64,000 bases of DNA from Streptomyces kronopolitis (GTDB lineage Bacteria > Actinomycetota > Actinomycetes > Streptomycetales > Streptomycetaceae), in assembly GCF_014646275.1 (NCBI RefSeq), contig NZ_BMND01000014.1:62001-126000 (forward strand). Reading direction: 5' to 3'. Positions 63,160 to 64,000 of the stretch are shown here, piece by piece (the first letter of the stretch is position 1; each line of letters begins with the position of its first letter). Made by a program: the position numbers and the translations under genes. Below the pieces are notes generated by a model. It saw only the letters and a list, made by a program, of their open reading frames with translations, had not been told where the DNA came from and made no database searches.

Positions 63160-63176
63160 ACCGGGAAAATCCCGGT
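63160..63176. promoter_or_regulatory. Perfect palindrome between divergent genes
   Basis: ACCGGGA-AAA-TCCCGGT in the 268-base region between the FUSC gene and the esterase gene. Could be an operator; no regulator gene is adjacent. Confidence 0.35.
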
Positions 63177-63348
63177 AAACCACCCTTCTGTTGACCGTAA
63201 AACATCCCAGGTCAGGAAGGGGATCCTCGACTTCCGGGCGCATCGTGCGACGAAGCCGACACCCCGGAACGGAAACCAGGCGCCGCCCCGGGGCCCTCTT
63301 GCTGGTCAGCCCGGACCACCCCCGGGTGTTCGGCAAGGAGAAAGCCCC

Positions 63349-64000
63349 GTGCACAAAGCCCTGTTCCGTCCGGTGATCGCGCTGATCGCCCTGACCGTCC
63401 TCGCCGCCACGGCAGGCTGCGGCACCGGCGCCTCCCAGGCCTCCGCGCCCGTCAGCTTCGGGCCCAAGACCAGCGCCGCGCTGCACCGCACCCCCGCGGG
63501 CAGGCACTCGCTGGTGCAGTGGCCCACCCGGCCGATCAACTTCACGGAGGAGAGCCGGGTCGGCGGGGCCGGCCAGAACACCCCGATCGGGGTGACCACC
63601 CTGCACGGCCCCAAGTCGGGCTTCACCGGCAAGGTGTGGGTGTGGGCGCCGCCGGAGTACTACGAGAAGCGGAACGCGAACAAGGGCTTCCCCGTGATGG
63701 AGGCGCTGCCCGGCTCCTACGGCTTCCCCGTCAACTACTGGATCGGCTCCGACCTCAAGCTGGAGGAGAGCCTCGCCCAGTGGTCCAAGGACGGCACCAG
63801 CCTGCCGTTCATCGTCGTCATGCCGGTGCTCAACCCCAACGACAAGCAGTACTACGACGGCAGCGACATACCGGGCCAGCCGAAGATCGGCACCTGGCTC
63901 AGCAAGGACGTGCCCGACCTCGTCCGGCAGAACTTCCGCACCCTCAAGACCCGCGACGCCTGGGCGATCATGGGCTCCTCCTCGGGCGGGTTCGCGGCGC
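63349..64000 (+). CDS. Secreted esterase of the antigen 85 / esterase D group (partial, runs off the window)
   Basis: First 217 residues only. A signal peptide with a possible lipobox (ALTVLAATAGCGTG, Cys near residue 25) suggests a lipoprotein. The mature part has the alpha/beta hydrolase layout of this esterase family: SGFTGKVWVWAPPEYYEK, FPVMEALPGSYGF, PFIVVMPVLNPN, and the nucleophile elbow MGSSSGGFAA at the end of the window. The distal catalytic Asp and His lie beyond 64000. GTG 63349 is preceded by AAGGAG at eight bases. Confidence 0.85.
   Translation, partial: MHKALFRPVIALIALTVLAATAGCGTGASQASAPVSFGPKTSAALHRTPAGRHSLVQWPTRPINFTEESRVGGAGQNTPIGVTTLHGPKSGFTGKVWVWAPPEYYEKRNANKGFPVMEALPGSYGFPVNYWIGSDLKLEESLAQWSKDGTSLPFIVVMPVLNPNDKQYYDGSDIPGQPKIGTWLSKDVPDLVRQNFRTLKTRDAWAIMGSSSGGFAA

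Noticed and set aside
61257..63194. A 645-codon open frame on the plus strand
   Set aside because: Antisense shadow of the FUSC gene.

Overview
The window is chromosomal DNA of a high-GC actinomycete, almost certainly a Streptomyces or close relative. Codon third positions are nearly all G or C, and GTG starts and four-base ATGA overlaps are common. Typical actinobacterial genes are present: a PknG-type kinase locus, Mbl, EttA, an NsdA-like regulator, a TQXA-type surface protein with an LAETG sorting signal, and a large type I polyketide synthase. No rRNA, CRISPR array, insertion sequence or replication origin was seen. One tRNA gene is present.

Layout. Positions 1-6.5 kb hold an HNH nuclease, an MscS channel, and a ROK regulator followed by a family 4 glycosidase and a BadF-type sugar kinase, which look like a sugar-use unit. 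Positions 6.9-17.8 kb are a co-oriented signalling locus: GlnX-like membrane sensor, GlnH-like binding protein, an unrecognised coiled-coil protein, PknG-like kinase, PP2C phosphatase, VWA protein and zinc-ribbon/FHA protein. It ends at a strong terminator. Positions 17.9-25.9 kb hold a truncated haemoglobin and a three-gene FtsX-type ABC exporter. Positions 25.9-36.2 kb, on the minus strand, hold a conserved housekeeping block (hypothetical protein, thioesterase, EttA), the surface protein, an SSB paralogue and two adjacent membrane-linked GTPases. A tRNA-Arg(TCT) with a T-tailed terminator follows.

Positions 36.7-40.9 kb are a redox/stress group: MarR regulator, old yellow enzyme, quinone-type oxidoreductase, and an HxlR regulator fused in frame to an alpha/beta hydrolase. 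Two direct repeats, probably operators, sit between the MarR and old yellow enzyme genes. Positions 41-45.5 kb hold an exonuclease-BRCT-BRCT-TerD gene apparently split by a frameshift, an NsdA-like regulator and an RsbW-like ATPase. Positions 46-54 kb are a compact minus-strand polyketide unit: DUF5988-like small protein, stand-alone ketosynthase, then a 2,115-residue single-module highly reducing synthase. Its domain order, length and acyltransferase motifs resemble mycobacterial mycocerosic acid synthase-type enzymes.

Positions 54-57.7 kb are poorly coding, with G-rich tandem repeats, two small hypothetical genes, a tyrosine recombinase lacking key catalytic residues, and an epoxide-hydrolase fragment. 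This looks like an eroded accessory segment. Positions 57.8-64 kb return to ordinary genes: PadR regulator with its membrane partner, a small protein, Mbl, an FUSC transporter-like protein, and the start of a secreted esterase cut by the window edge.

The two most interesting systems are the extended PknG locus and the minimal synthase, ketosynthase and DUF5988 unit.
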